DNA of 64,000 nucleotides from Combretum micranthum (Eukaryota > Streptophyta > Magnoliopsida > Myrtales > Combretaceae). The stretch lies in NCBI GenBank assembly GCA_024138025.1, contig JAMXBD010001251.1, positions 124,001 to 188,000 of the forward strand. The letters are read 5' to 3'. Made by a program: the position numbers and the translations under genes. Shown piece after piece: positions 49,501 through 59,460 of the stretch (position 1 is its first letter; each line of letters starts with the position of its first letter). Below the pieces are notes generated by a model. The model worked only from the letters and a program-made list of their open reading frames with translations, was not told where the DNA came from and did not search any database.

Positions 49501-52500
49501 CACATCATCCACCAACACCTCAGTTTTCCAAAACAAACCCAACCCAAACCTAAACACCACCCCAAGCCCAAACACTTATACCCATCCATCTACTAAATCA
49601 CCCAATATCACCAAACCAAACACTAATTCCTATAACCGACCCACTAAGAGACTGACCCCTGAAGAACTTGAGGAAAAAAGAAGGAAGAAAATCTGTTTTT
49701 GGTGTGATGAGTCCTTTGGGCCTGGTCATCGTTGCAAAACGAAGAGGTTGAATGTTTTGGTGGTAGAACCAACTGATGAGGCTAGCATAGAAGAGGGTAA
49801 TGAAGAATACATTAATAAGCTGGGAATGGATTTATCTCAGCTTCAGTTAAATGTGTGGGGGAAGGTGAAACCATGGAGCATTGCATGAGGGTTAAAGGCA
49901 TTCATGAGAAACAGATCCTTAATATCTTAATTGATACGGGGAGCTCATCCAATTTTTTGGATGCTAAACTAGCTGAGAAATTCAACTACATGAGTACAAA
50001 TTCTCATCCAATATCAGTCATCTTGGCTGATGGAAGTAGGATACAGAGTACCCAAGTGGTACGTGATTTTCAATGGGAAATGCAAGGTATTAGTTTCATA
50101 TCAGATTTTTATACAATTCCCCTGAATTCATGTGAGATGATTTTGGGAATGCCATGGTTGGTGTCGTTAGGAACTGTAGTATGGGATTTCAAGATGTTGA
50201 AAATGACTTTTGAATGGCAAGAGAAGGAGTGTGTGTTAAGAGGAGAAAGATAAACTTAAAATCATTTCAGGAAAAACACTAAATTCGTTATTGAGTTCTC
50301 CAGCTAATGAAGTGGAGATCCAATGCTGGATGGTCTCTAATGGAGTGGAATTAGGGAAAACTGACTCTCAACCTTTGCACCCATCCATGATTGATTTATT
50401 GGAGGAATTCCACGATATCTTTGAGGAACCAGTAAGCCTACCACCAAATAGAAGCTGTAATCACAGGATTCATCTGATAGATGAATCCCAACCGGTCAAC
50501 CTACGACCCTACAGGTACTCCACTATCCAGAAAACAGTATTGGAGGAAATGGTGAAAGAGATGCTACATAGTGGAGTCATCAGACCTAGCCATAGTCCAT
50601 ACGCTTCTCCAGTGGTTTTGGTCAAGAAGAAAGATCAAACATGGAGGATGTGTGTTGACTATAGAGAGCTCAATAAACAAACAGTGAAGGACAGATTTCC
50701 CATACCCATCATTGAAGATCTCTTTGATGAATTACATGGAGCTCAGTTTTTCAGTAAGCTGGACTTAAGATCAGGGTATCATCAAATATTGATGCACCCA
50801 AGAGATGTATACAAAACAGCTTTTCGCACACATGACGGCCATTATGAGTTCCTTGTTATGCCATTTGGCCTAACAAATGCACCGTCGACTTTTCAAGGAA
50901 TGATGAATGAAGTATTCAGACCATATTTGCGTAAGTTTGTTTTAGTATTTTTTGATGATATACTCATTTATAGTGCCACAATGGGTCAGCACCTCAATCA
51001 TCTAAGGACAGTCTTTTGTTTACTAAGACAAGAACAATTGTTCCTTAAAAGGAGCAAATGTGTGTTCGGTGTTCAACAAATTGACTATTTGGGGCATATT
51101 ATTACAAAGGAAGGAGTAGCCACTGATCCAAGAAAGATTGAAGCAGTGGAGCAGTGGCCTGTTCCACAAAACTTACGACAGCTACGTGGATTCTGGGGTT
51201 GGCTGGTTATTATAGGCGATTTATACATGGTTTTGGTATTGTTGCCCGTCCCCTGACACAACTACTAAAAAAAGATCAGTTTCATTGGGGAATAGAAGCT
51301 CAGGAGTCATTTGACAGGTTGAAGAAGATGCTGGTTCAGTCTCCAGTTCTTAAGTTACCCGATTACAACAAAAAGTTTGTAATTGAAACTGATGCGAGTG
51401 GGGATGGAATTGGGGCTGTGCTCATGCAAGATAAACACCCCATTGCCTTCATTAGTAAAACACTAGCTCAGAGACATAAAGGAATGTCAACCTATGAGAA
51501 AGAACTCCTAGCTTTAGTTTATGCCATAGATAAATGGCGGCACTATTTGCTTGGAAGACACTTTGTGATCAAGACTGATCACCACAGTCTTAAATACCTT
51601 CTAGAACAGAGGTTGGTTACTCCTAGTCAGCAGAAGTGGTTAACAAAGCTTCTTGGGCTCGACTATGAAATTGAGTACAAGAGTGGAGGTTCCAATGTGG
51701 CGGCTGATTCCTTATCAAGAAGAAATATGGGACAGCTAAACCAATTGCAGGTCCACTTAACTATGCCAGAGATACTTGAAGATATTAAAGCTAGCTGGAA
51801 TCTTAAAGGTGGTTATGAGGATATCATTGCAAAATTGAAACAGGGGAAGATGTGGGACAGTTTACATTTGATGAGGGAGTTTTGAGGAGAAGGGGTAAGA
51901 TTGTGGTAGGACCATCAGCTGACCTAAGAAAAGTTACTCACTATGTATCATGGTGGTCCGTTGGGGGGTCATTCAGGGGCCCAAGCAACCTATAAGAGGT
52001 TATCCTTAGTATTTTACTGGCCTAAAATGGAAAGAGAGGTACGACAGTTGGTTCGTGAATGTGATATATGTCAGCGCTACAAATTTGAAAATGTAGCCAC
52101 TCCTGGGTTACTCTCTCCTCTAAGGATTCCTGATGAGTGTTGGCAAAGTATCAGTATGGACTTTGTGGAAGGACTACCTAAATCACAAGGGAAGGAAGTA
52201 ATCATGGTGGTTATTGATAGACTCAGTAAGTATGGGCATTTTATTGCATTATCCCATCCTTACAATGCATCTATGGTAGCTCAAGTTTATCTTGATAATG
52301 TATTCAAGTTACATGGTATGCCTGAGTCTATAATTTGTGACCGTGATCCACTGTTTGTAAGTTCATTTTGGAAGGAGTTCTTTAGGTTACAATCAGTGGA
52401 GTTCAACATGTCTACTGCTTACCACCCCCAAACTGATGGGCAAACGGAGGTGGTAAACAAGTGCTTGGAGTGTTATTTAAGGTGCGTCACAGGGGAACAT

Positions 52501-55181
52501 CCTAAGCAATGGAGTCAGTTTCTATCATTGGCTGAGTGGTGGTATAATACCAACTACCACTCTAGCACAAAATCCACTCCGTTTGAAATATTGTACGGGT
52601 ATCCACCTCCCATACATATTCCATATGTCCCTGGAGATTCAAGGAACGCATCTGTAGATTCAATGCTAACTACAAGGGAAGCAAGGCTCAAACTTCTTAA
52701 ATTTTACTTAAGAAGGGCTCAGCAGAGGATGAAACAGATTGAAGATAAAAAAAGGAGTGATCGACAATTCCAAAGTGGTGATTTAGTTTTACTTAAGCTA
52801 CAGCCTTACAAGCAACATTCCCTAAAAAATTCTAGGGTTCATAAGCTGTTACCTAAATATTATGGACCATATAGAATTGTAAGGAAAGTAGGGGAAGTGG
52901 CATACCTGTTAGATTTGCCACCAGAAGCAGCCATCCATCCCACGTTTCACGTATCTCAGTTGAAGAGATACATTGGACCCAGAGCGGATGTGTCACAGCA
53001 ACTACCTGCCAACAACCAAGAACAAGATGAGTTAGTTCCAGAAGCGATAATAGGCAGAAAAATGATAAGGAACGGAAATCAAGCAGAAACTAGGGTTCTT
53101 ATCTGTTGGAAGAACCGTGCTCCATCTGAGGCTACATGGGAATCCTATAGTGATATGGTGATGAGGTTTCCTGAGTCGCCCTTGTGGACAAGTGCTGTTC
53201 GAGTAGAGGGGAATGCAATATGGTGTGGGGACGATGAGGTTGATCGGGGAAGAGAAGAGGAACTCGGGAAGAAAGGGAAGTTAGGGTTTGGGAAGCAGGA
53301 GAGAGAAGGGGCTGATCTGAAGGAGTGGGAAGAATCTCGAAACTTGTGTGTGTGTTAAGTCCTCTGAGTTCTGACATGTGTACTAAAGGGAAGTAGGGTA
53401 CGTGGAAGATAGCTGCAGTAAAAGTATGAGAAGCACGTGGAGATAGTTACAATAGCTGAATAATGAAGATGGGCTGAAAATGGGCTGAGAAACATTTGGA
53501 CCAAGAGAGTAGTTAGAAGCCTAAATAGCAGAATGGATTAAGACTGGATGGGCCAAATAGCAATCATATTTAGCATTAGTAATTAGCAATATACACAGTG
53601 TAGTATAGTATCTTTTATTCCGTGTAACAGATTTGCTGATGTGGAATAACAACCCATCATCATTTCTGGTGCTTGCACCACGTGAGGTGATCTGTTATCA
53701 TTACAAATCTCATGTATTTTTGATATATAAATATCAACAAGTAAAAGGAGAAAAATATATTACAAGAATTTCAATAAAATCAAGCTTGTATTCGAGCTAA
53801 GTAAGCTGTATTCGGCCAAATTCTTTTTATCCCCAGTTCTTATTCTTTCTACCCACAGCACCAGCCTTGTATACTTTATTCGGTTTTCACATGGCATGGT
53901 CATACTCATAGTGTAAAGACCATGATTTCTTGATATATAGGAAACCAATTACAATAACTTATCATCATATAAGCAAATACGAAAAGAGTATTCACATGTT
54001 TATTTTCAAGGATTTAATAAGACTAAAGATTACATAAGTAAACTGTAGGGATGAGGAACAAGTACCTTTGTGCTGTCTGGACTAAGCTTCAGGGTTCTGG
54101 TATGCCGTATTGCGGACAAAAACCTAGTTATATTCAAAGCCCTAATGTCGTTTAAAATTACAAAATCAAAAGCAAATGCAACACAACATTCATTAAGGCC
54201 AGTCAGCTCTTCTGAGAAATTGATTTCAACAACCGCGTTCTCTTTCCAATCCAACCATCTGAGCCCTGGACCAACAATCTTAATGAAAACCCTAGATGCC
54301 TTTCGAAAACAACTCGACACGTACAATCCCTTTAACTCCGTGCTATATATCTCCCACTTTGAGATATAGGAACAATCCTCTATTCCCAACACTTCCAACA
54401 CGGGACATCTTACGATAAGATGTTCCAACAACATCGAATAACAACTTAGATGCAACTCCTTCAAGATGGGAAACGATGAACCATCGAACATGTCAACAAA
54501 TCGCGACTTGTGGTCAAGAAGAATATTGGAAAGGGATAAGTTTTTCAAGGATCGGAAACCTCCACCTCTTATCAGTGAGACGGGTGGAAGTCGAAAACCT
54601 GGAAACTCGGATTTGAATTGGAAAACCTCTAGAGATGGGCTTGATAGCACTCTTTTTGGTAGATTGAAGTGATTCTCCGTTGCAACGTCGAGATAGAGTT
54701 CATGTACGTTAACTTGCATTGCACAGCGTATAAGATGGTTTAGACTTGTGCAACTCATGATAGCACGAATTTTTAGGGTTCTTAGGTTAAAGAAATTTCT
54801 TTGTCGATATCTTAGGGTTAAAATAGGACTAACGAAGTCCTTTTTCTTGTCATTTACGAATAGGAAATCCTTGACTTTCTTGATCTCTGCATTGTGAACC
54901 TTGTACGCAAAATCCAAGAATTTATGAAGCTCGGAATCACAATTTAAGCTTTGCTTGAGAGTTCTGCGCTTGATGGTAGTGAATTCAAGATCGGGAAGCG
55001 ATTGCCAAATAGATCTCCATCGTTTCGAAACAAGACTGGTTCTTGCAGTATCTTTGATAGGCAAGAAGTTGAGGATATACTGAATAAGCTCATCTTGGAA
55101 ATTGTCAAATAGATCTGTTTGTTGTTGAGTTTCATCTTGGAGAAGCGATAGCTTCTTCTTCTTTGCTAGTCTGGTCTCCAT
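46228..55181 (-). CDS. F-box/LRR/FBD protein gene, three exons, intact reading (522 codons)
   Basis: The gene is on the minus strand: exon 1 55181-54066 (372 codons), exon 2 47696-47523 (58 codons), exon 3 46506-46228 (92 codons and stop). All junctions are phase 0 with GT-AG borders. Residues about 25-65 form the F-box (DELIQYILNFLPIKDTARTS, then LVSKRWRSIWQSLP), which docks on SKP1 of an SCF ubiquitin ligase. Residues about 110-430 are plant-type leucine-rich repeats for target binding. The last about 80 residues are an FBD domain (WHFEGKVMEPFL ... VKIDGFSEAEYNEVCLVKFLLKHAKNLEEM). The substrate is unknown. Intron 1 is 6369 bp because a chromovirus sits in it. A TATA box was not identified. 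The family is large and fast-evolving in plants. Confidence 0.85.
46507..47522. other. Intron 2 of the F-box gene
   Basis: This 1016-bp intron has a GTGAGT donor at 47522 and a TTTTATCAG acceptor at 46507. The block A copy of this intron carries the miniature LTR element. No other feature was seen in it. Confidence 0.75.
47523..47696 (-). CDS. F-box gene exon 2 (LRR part)
   Basis: A 174-bp phase-0 exon between TTATTCAG|GTGCTACAC and GAGCCG|GTGAGT. It encodes 58 residues with leucine-rich positions (LRRLKIAAYF, LSYLIRISPRLHTLVILMA), a conserved block before the FBD domain in this family. Length and phase are the same in the decayed copy A. Confidence 0.83.
47962..48607 (+). mobile_element. 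5' LTR of the intronic chromovirus
   Basis: It carries two CACGTG G-boxes (48180-48185 and 48426-48431) upstream of a TATAAATA box (48474-48481), a promoter-like arrangement. G-boxes bind bHLH and bZIP factors, so light or stress control is possible, but that is inference. Confidence 0.9.
48474..48481 (+). promoter_or_regulatory. TATA box of the 5' LTR
   Basis: TATAAATA, preceded by a G-box about 43 bp upstream. The 3' LTR has the same box at 53726-53733. Confidence 0.65.
48610..48621 (+). other. Primer-binding site (initiator Met tRNA)
   Basis: TGGTATCAGAGC lies two bases after the LTR end. It is complementary to the 3' end of the initiator methionine tRNA and is the standard primer site for many plant LTR retrotransposons. 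Confidence 0.9.
48630..49850 (+). pseudogene. gag: Gag of the intronic chromovirus, one nonsense and frame breaks
   Basis: The start is the ATG at 48630, nine bases after the primer site. It begins METRESKRMEDAMKALFKEQ, then a glutamine-rich coiled coil (about residues 15-75) and the capsid core: KIEFPMFTGEGF, then IARAEQFF, LDDKPYEWYNAF and LTWEEFTKVLNARF. A TAG at 49017-49019 stands where the family has Trp. A frame break at about 49305 moves reading to YLSGLKPEIQYPIRMF. The zinc knuckle CFWCDESFGPGHRC lies at about 49693-49735. The frame shifts again near 49850 before protease. Confidence 0.88.
49855..50253 (+). pseudogene. Aspartic protease of the intronic chromovirus
   Basis: The segment has the catalytic box ILIDTGSSSNFLD (about 49926-49964) and the second box MILGMPWL (about 50138-50161), which together define a retropepsin. 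It would cut the polyprotein. It is open by itself but lies out of frame with gag upstream, and a stop separates it from RT at 50253. Confidence 0.88.
50291..51200 (+). pseudogene. Reverse transcriptase of the intronic chromovirus
   Basis: This is a clean Ty3-type reverse transcriptase: EEPVSLPPNRSCNHRI, IRPSHSPYASPVVLVKKKD, then WRMCVDYRELNKQT, FSKLDLRSGYHQI, MPFGLTNAPSTFQ and the catalytic FFDDILIYS (about 50947-50973), all intact. A frame break near 51200 (after LRQLRGF) moves reading to the RNase H frame (GLAGYYRRFI). The enzyme copies element RNA into DNA using the tRNA primer. Confidence 0.92.
51201..51850 (+). pseudogene. RNase H of the intronic chromovirus
   Basis: It carries GYYRRFIHGF and ARPLTQLLKK (connection), then FVIETDASGDGIGAVLMQ, MSTYEKELLALVYAIDKWR, KTDHHSLKYLLEQR and SNVAADSLSRR, with the Asp-Glu-Asp positions of RNase H. 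Reading shifts frame near 51845 before integrase. Confidence 0.9.
51845..53358 (+). pseudogene. Integrase and chromodomain of the intronic chromovirus
   Basis: Open from 51943 to 53358. The zinc site is YHGGPLGGHS ... CDICQRYK (H-H-C-C). The core carries the catalytic D-D-E: SMDFVEGLP (about 52156), ICDRDPLF (about 52340) and TDGQTEVVNKCLE (about 52437-52470). KYYGPYRIVRKVGEVAYLLD and HPTFHVSQLKRY follow, then a chromodomain-like end (ETRVLICWKN ... SEATWESY, about 53085-53150). Such C-termini steer insertion to marked chromatin. The last 48 codons run into the 3' LTR (from 53214) and stop at 53356-53358. Confidence 0.92.
53214..53860 (+). mobile_element. 3' LTR of the intronic chromovirus
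   Basis: The partner of 47962-48607, differing at roughly 15-20 places, several of them one-base length changes in short homopolymers. It contains the end of the polyprotein frame. Confidence 0.92.
54066..55181 (-). CDS. F-box gene exon 1 (F-box and LRRs)
   Basis: The start is the ATG at 55181, giving METRLAKKKKLSLLQ, a basic lead before the F-box. The exon ends ...SPDSTK with AAG|GTACTT. Without splicing the reading would run only 11 codons into the intron, so a short truncated product with F-box and LRRs but no FBD would result. Leucine-rich blocks include LRTLKIRAIM, VHELYLDVA, FRSLKNLSLSN, LKELHLSCYSMLLEHLIVRC and CPVLEVLGIEDC. Confidence 0.87.
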
Positions 55182-55330
55182 ATTTGTTCTCTACTATAAG
55201 TTTGTAGATCTTGCAAAAGCTTTGTGAGACAAACAATTGAATCTCTCTGTTTCCCTAGAGATTTGCCGTGAAAGTACTAACTAGATTTGAAGTTTTCAGC
55301 AATATGTAGTCTATATGTATATTATATATA
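55182..55330 (-). promoter_or_regulatory. Short 5' flank of the F-box gene
   Basis: Only about 150 bp separate the start codon from the inverted-repeat element at 55331-56160. No convincing TATA box was found. The promoter may therefore include element sequence. Confidence 0.3.
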
Positions 55331-56160
55331 CTAGTAGTCAATGCACCCGCGATGCGTATGCAAAAATAAAATCAAACTATATAATATAATAAAGCACATA
55401 AAACATTAATGAATAAAATTACTATATTTGTCATTTTGGTAAAAAAAATTACATAACCATTAATGAAAATATGTTTAAAATCAAAAGATAAAAAAAAGAA
55501 AGATATGGAAGACTCTTGTCAGATTAAGCGAATCGTACATGATTTGTTGAGTCAGATTAAGTGAATCGTACATGATTTGTTGCAATAAAGGATTGGTCTT
55601 ATGCTAGTAATTTTAATGAACATAGTAATAATTGAGTGATTTTGTACATAAAAAAAGTACATATAAATACATATATATATGTATATAAGCAAAGCATTAA
55701 AAAAATGGAACGTTAAACATGCAAAAAGTAAGATAAAGATTTGTATAACTGTGTCTTGCACAATCAATTAAAACTGGTGCAAAATAAAAATATTACTATA
55801 AAAAAGATAACCATGGGCTTAAAAGATAATTAAATCAAATCTATAACATTATAATTCTTTGCCAGTAAAATTGAGGTAATAAACACGGATCCACATCCAT
55901 ATGCATTATAAAATTGTAGAAATATAAATAAATGTTTGTTGACTAAGTTTACATATTCTAAGCTTTGACCATTTATGCAAGACCTTCAAAAAGTCTCAAC
56001 ATATTTCCCTGACTTATTAGTTATGTTTATTTTTTTCCTTCTTCTTTTATACCTAAATAGCAAATGTAGTATTTCCATTCATTGATTCTTTATGCAATAG
56101 ACTATACTTTATAGCTTTATTTTATTTTTGCACACGCATTGCAGGTGCATTAACCGCTAG
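55331..56160. mobile_element. 830-bp element with 40-bp terminal inverted repeats
   Basis: The left end CTAGTAGTCAATGCACCCGC continues GATGCGTATGCAAAAATAAA. It returns inverted at the right end as CTAGCGGTTAATGCACCTGC, ATGCGTGTGCAAAAATAAA (about 33 of 40 identical). The interior is AT-rich with no transposase, plus a 33-bp direct duplication (55518-55583). It is a MITE-like element just upstream of the F-box gene and absent from block A. The target duplication is not clear. Confidence 0.72.
55518..55583. repeat. 33-bp tandem duplication
   Basis: Two adjacent copies of GTCAGATTAAG(C/T)GAATCGTACATGATTTGTTG(A/C), differing at two bases. Confidence 0.9.
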
Positions 56161-56489
56161 TTTAGTAAAAAATAATTTACTTTATACATGTATCCATAAA
56201 TGTTATACCATTTCATACAATTGAATACTTTATACAAATAAATAGCTATAAAAAAAAATAAAGGTTGAATAGAAAATCAATATTATTTGGTATATTCTCA
56301 TTTAATTTTACAAAGGAAACAATCTATGAGATATCAACTACAGTAGTGCAAGGCCGGTAGATGAACATAGCTTTTATTTGGTCTGTTCCATGGAATATGA
56401 TTGCACATGATCCTATTATTATTATGATTTTAATAAAGAAGTTATTCGGCTGTAATTCCTTACTTTTCTCCCAGAGAGAGGAGGAAAAA

Positions 56490-57715
56490 ATGGCAATGCT
56501 ATTGACAGAATTTGAAGTTTCATCTTAGTAGAGAAACTTAAATCCTACAGATCCTGTAATAACATACTGGTTTGTTCAACCAACATTTGTTCAATCCCGA
56601 ATCACATATGTGCAGAGGAGATAAATATTTCTGTCTTAGGGTAAGATAATAGCTAAAATTTGTGCTTAAGGAAAAATGGAACTTATCGTTTTATAATTTT
56701 AATATAGACATTATTTGTATCTAATTCTGTACTTTTCTCCAAGAGAAAGAAAGAACGTTCTTATTGCAAATATGATGAAATGGGATCATGGTTGTATACT
56801 GATAATGGCTCAATTATGTACGAATTGCTTCAACGTCTTAAATGTCATGAGATTATATTTACAATGGTAAAATTACACAGGTTAGATGTTTATGTAATAA
56901 ATCGAGGAAATCTGTCGGCCCTGCAGACTCAATGGCAAGCACAGTCCTCTTCTATCATTGTTGCCAACAATTAGGGAAGGAAGAACAACTGAATGAGTTA
57001 TCCATCAGATGCTCCAGCACCTTGATGATGTCAGATTGGTAATGTGCCTGTTGCACAGATTTCTCATGAAGTACTGGCCGTATGTGACACTTCTGATTGA
57101 TGCTGGCTGCATGACATCTCCACGAGATTTTTAGGACTACCACCGTTTACAGAATTGGTTTTTATAGACTTCGATTATTTTGCATTGAGTCAGACTTCTT
57201 AAGTTTCTTAAGGAACTCAGACTTCTTTGGAAAAACTATGGTATTACCTTCTCTTCTAAACAAAGTGCACCTGCTTTCCTTGCCATTTAAGCTGCACAAA
57301 TAACATTAGCCAACTCACCTACCAAGCCATCTGCACTGGCAAAATATTTTTCACAGTACATAAGGTCAAGCGCTCACTGTGGTGATGACTTGGGAATGGC
57401 TAGGGCATTGCTCGTGACTAATTAGAAACTTACATTCACAAATATATTGGCAACAAAGCCAGCTCATGTAGCCTAGCATACATGAAGTGTTATCTACGGC
57501 TCTTTCTCACAGTTAGTTCAGTCCAAGATGTGTCGTGCAAGCAGCATGGAATTTAATCCTGTATAAATATACTGGTTTTTTCAAACATCATGTGTTTAAT
57601 CTAAATTTACATCTGTGCCAAAGAGAGAAATATTGTTGCCTCAGGGGAAGAAATTAGACAGACGTGTGCCAACAAGAAGAGGGGAGAGGATGAGATCGTA
57701 CAATGCAGGCATTTG
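56490..57715. repeat. Duplicated block B segment (matches 40650-41870)
   Basis: Sequence closely related (about 90% by eye) to block A, running from CAGAATTTGAAGTTTCATCTTAGTAGAG to GAGGATGAGATCGTAC. It contains the conserved small ORF at 56955-57143. Similarity stops sharply at about 57710, before the UPL-like relic that follows in block A, so the relic was not in this copy or has been lost. Confidence 0.8.
56955..57143 (-). other. Conserved small ORF, block B copy (62 codons)
   Basis: The counterpart of 41123-41314, with the same start and stop and a one-codon deletion. It shares MVVLKISWRCHAASINQ, LHEKSVQ, HYQS-IIKVLEHLMDNSFSC and SSFPNCWQQ. No family recognised. Confidence 0.3.
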
Positions 57716-58885
57716 TTAGTTCGTTATTATTAAATTCAACCACATAAAATTCCATACAAATGAAAAATTTCAAGATCCACGTCACTCTTTAATCAAATCC
57801 CCAATTCTTATTTATTTTTATGGTAAAATGTTGTGTCTAAATTCCAATTATTTTTTTAAATTTAAACACCAAAATTGATTAGATACCCAACATCAACAAA
57901 CAAATCAATCAATAAAAGAGTACGAACGACTAAACATAATCGAAAAAGCAATAGTTTAGTTTCACCAAATAGCAAGCTCCAGCATTATTTTAAATATTAA
58001 TGGGAAGGAAAAAAATTCAACAAAATATATATACAAACATATTTGCACAACAATTTTCTCATGATTCAAGGACATTATATCTTCAACCCAGAACAGAGAT
58101 GATAGACGCAAAGTCCAAACAAACTTTGTGGAAGTCAAATAAATATTTGTATTTGTCTACTTTTGGAAAAGTCACACTAAAACCCTTCTTCTTTCAATAG
58201 CAAATTAAACCACCATTCACAACCATACATTGAGGATATGGAAAAAAGAAAAGAGAAAATCTTTATTATACTATCATTGTCATAAAATGAAAGGTCTGTA
58301 AAACGAAAGCCATTGGATAGGTTAACCTGTGCAAAGTTTAAACTTTTATACGGTTTATGTGGGTGAAATTTTAGGGTATTGTAGAATTTCATTAAACTAT
58401 ATGTGGAAGTTACGGAGAGGAAAATCCTCGATGAGGAAAATGAAAGAGAAAGATGTCAGTTACAGAAAGAGGGAAAGAAAAAGTGGGACTTGTAGAGAGA
58501 GAAAATGTTAGTTGGGAGTAGAAAATAATAACTGTAGAAAGAATATATCCAGTTTAAAGAACAAAATAATAACCGTTGGTAAATAGTGGCCATGATTCCC
58601 GAGAAAAATGATTAAAATAATTTTGTTGGAGAGGAGAGGAATGTAAATTTTATTTATATTTGTTCTATTTGATCTTTTGATGAGAACTGTCAACTTTTTT
58701 TCATCTATATCTATTTATTGATAAATAATTTGTTAGAAAAAAGTTTAAAAAAGAGTTTGTATCTGCCGGAAAAAGCCAAAATAAACAGACCCAAACTACC
58801 AGCTAACTTTTAGGCTATGGTTCTAGAATAAAAAAAAAAAAAACTTTGCAATATAATGTTGGAGTCGAATGATTGATTCCAGGCT
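57716..58885. other. Unassigned intergenic stretch
   Basis: AT-rich sequence without sustained coding sense, element ends or repeats that I could support. Short ORFs here have no recognisable motif. Confidence 0.5.
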
Positions 58886-59460
58886 TAATATAGTAGTATA
58901 GATAATTCGAATAGTGAAATTACCATGGATTTATTTCTATATTATTATGGGTATGATGATTTAAAGCTATTTTTTTAGTTAAGAAACACAATAATTAACC
59001 AATATTTATCGTATTAGACTTTAATGCAAATCAATTACTAAAATGACTCACCAAATTTTCATATTGTAGATGCATATAATTTTTTGTATAAAATTCACAT
59101 GTCTTAAATTTGTATCACCTTTTTTTTTCATAGAACTTGCATGTTTCGAATGCTAAGCCTAATTCGCATGTCTTAAATGCAAATTTCTTTTTATGTATAA
59201 TTCGCATGTTCCCAATGCGAATATTAAATTCACATCTCTAAGATGCAAATTTAGTGTTCTATTTTGATAATTAATTTCAGATATATTTTATTGTAGTATT
59301 TTTTCTTTTTAAAAGAAAGGTCATTTGACCTTTCACGCTAATTAACCCTATATATGTAATTAAAAAAAAAAGAAATTATAAGTCTTACACGTCAACTAAA
59401 TATATATGTGATTATAAATAAATTAGTTTTTAACTAATATCTATATTTCATTGTTTACTT
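58886..59460. repeat. Duplicated block B segment (matches 40425-40620) with an insertion
   Basis: ATTCGAATAGTGAAATTACCATGGATTT... ...AGTTAAGAAACACAATAA and, after the insertion, TATATGTAATTAAAAAA...CTAATATCTATATTT match block A in order. Confidence 0.75.
59001..59338. mobile_element. 338-bp insertion flanked by a 9-bp duplication
   Basis: taattaacc flanks both sides (58992-59000 and 59339-59347). Block A at about 40530 has the uninterrupted AATAAATAACCATATATAATT. The insert contains several TTCGCATGT / AAATGCAAATT / AATGCGAAT words in both orientations and an inverted GAAAGGTCATTTGACCTTTC near the right end. It has no coding capacity and no clear terminal inverted repeat. A 9-bp duplication is compatible with Mutator-like mobilisation, but the class is open. 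Confidence 0.62.

Larger units (their letters stand above)
47962..53860 (+). mobile_element. 5.9-kb chromovirus in intron 1 of the F-box gene
   Basis: LTRs at 47962-48607 and 53214-53860 (646 and 647 bp) begin TGCAATATGG and end CCATAGCA/CCACAGCA. Perfect ccagc duplications flank the element (47957-47961 and 53861-53865), and block A shows the empty site at 40116-40120. The primer site TGGTATCAGAGC (48610-48621) directly follows the 5' LTR. Gag, protease, RT, RNase H, integrase and a C-terminal chromodomain-like region follow in chromovirus order. Its compact size and short LTRs suggest a Reina-like lineage. LTR identity is about 97% by eye, so insertion is recent. It is antisense to the host gene. 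Confidence 0.93.

Noticed and set aside
49017..51850. Programmed frameshifting or stop read-through in the young chromovirus
   Set aside because: Breaks occur at several places inside conserved domains, not only at gag-pol borders, and no slippery site with a structure was seen. Decay or sequence error is simpler.
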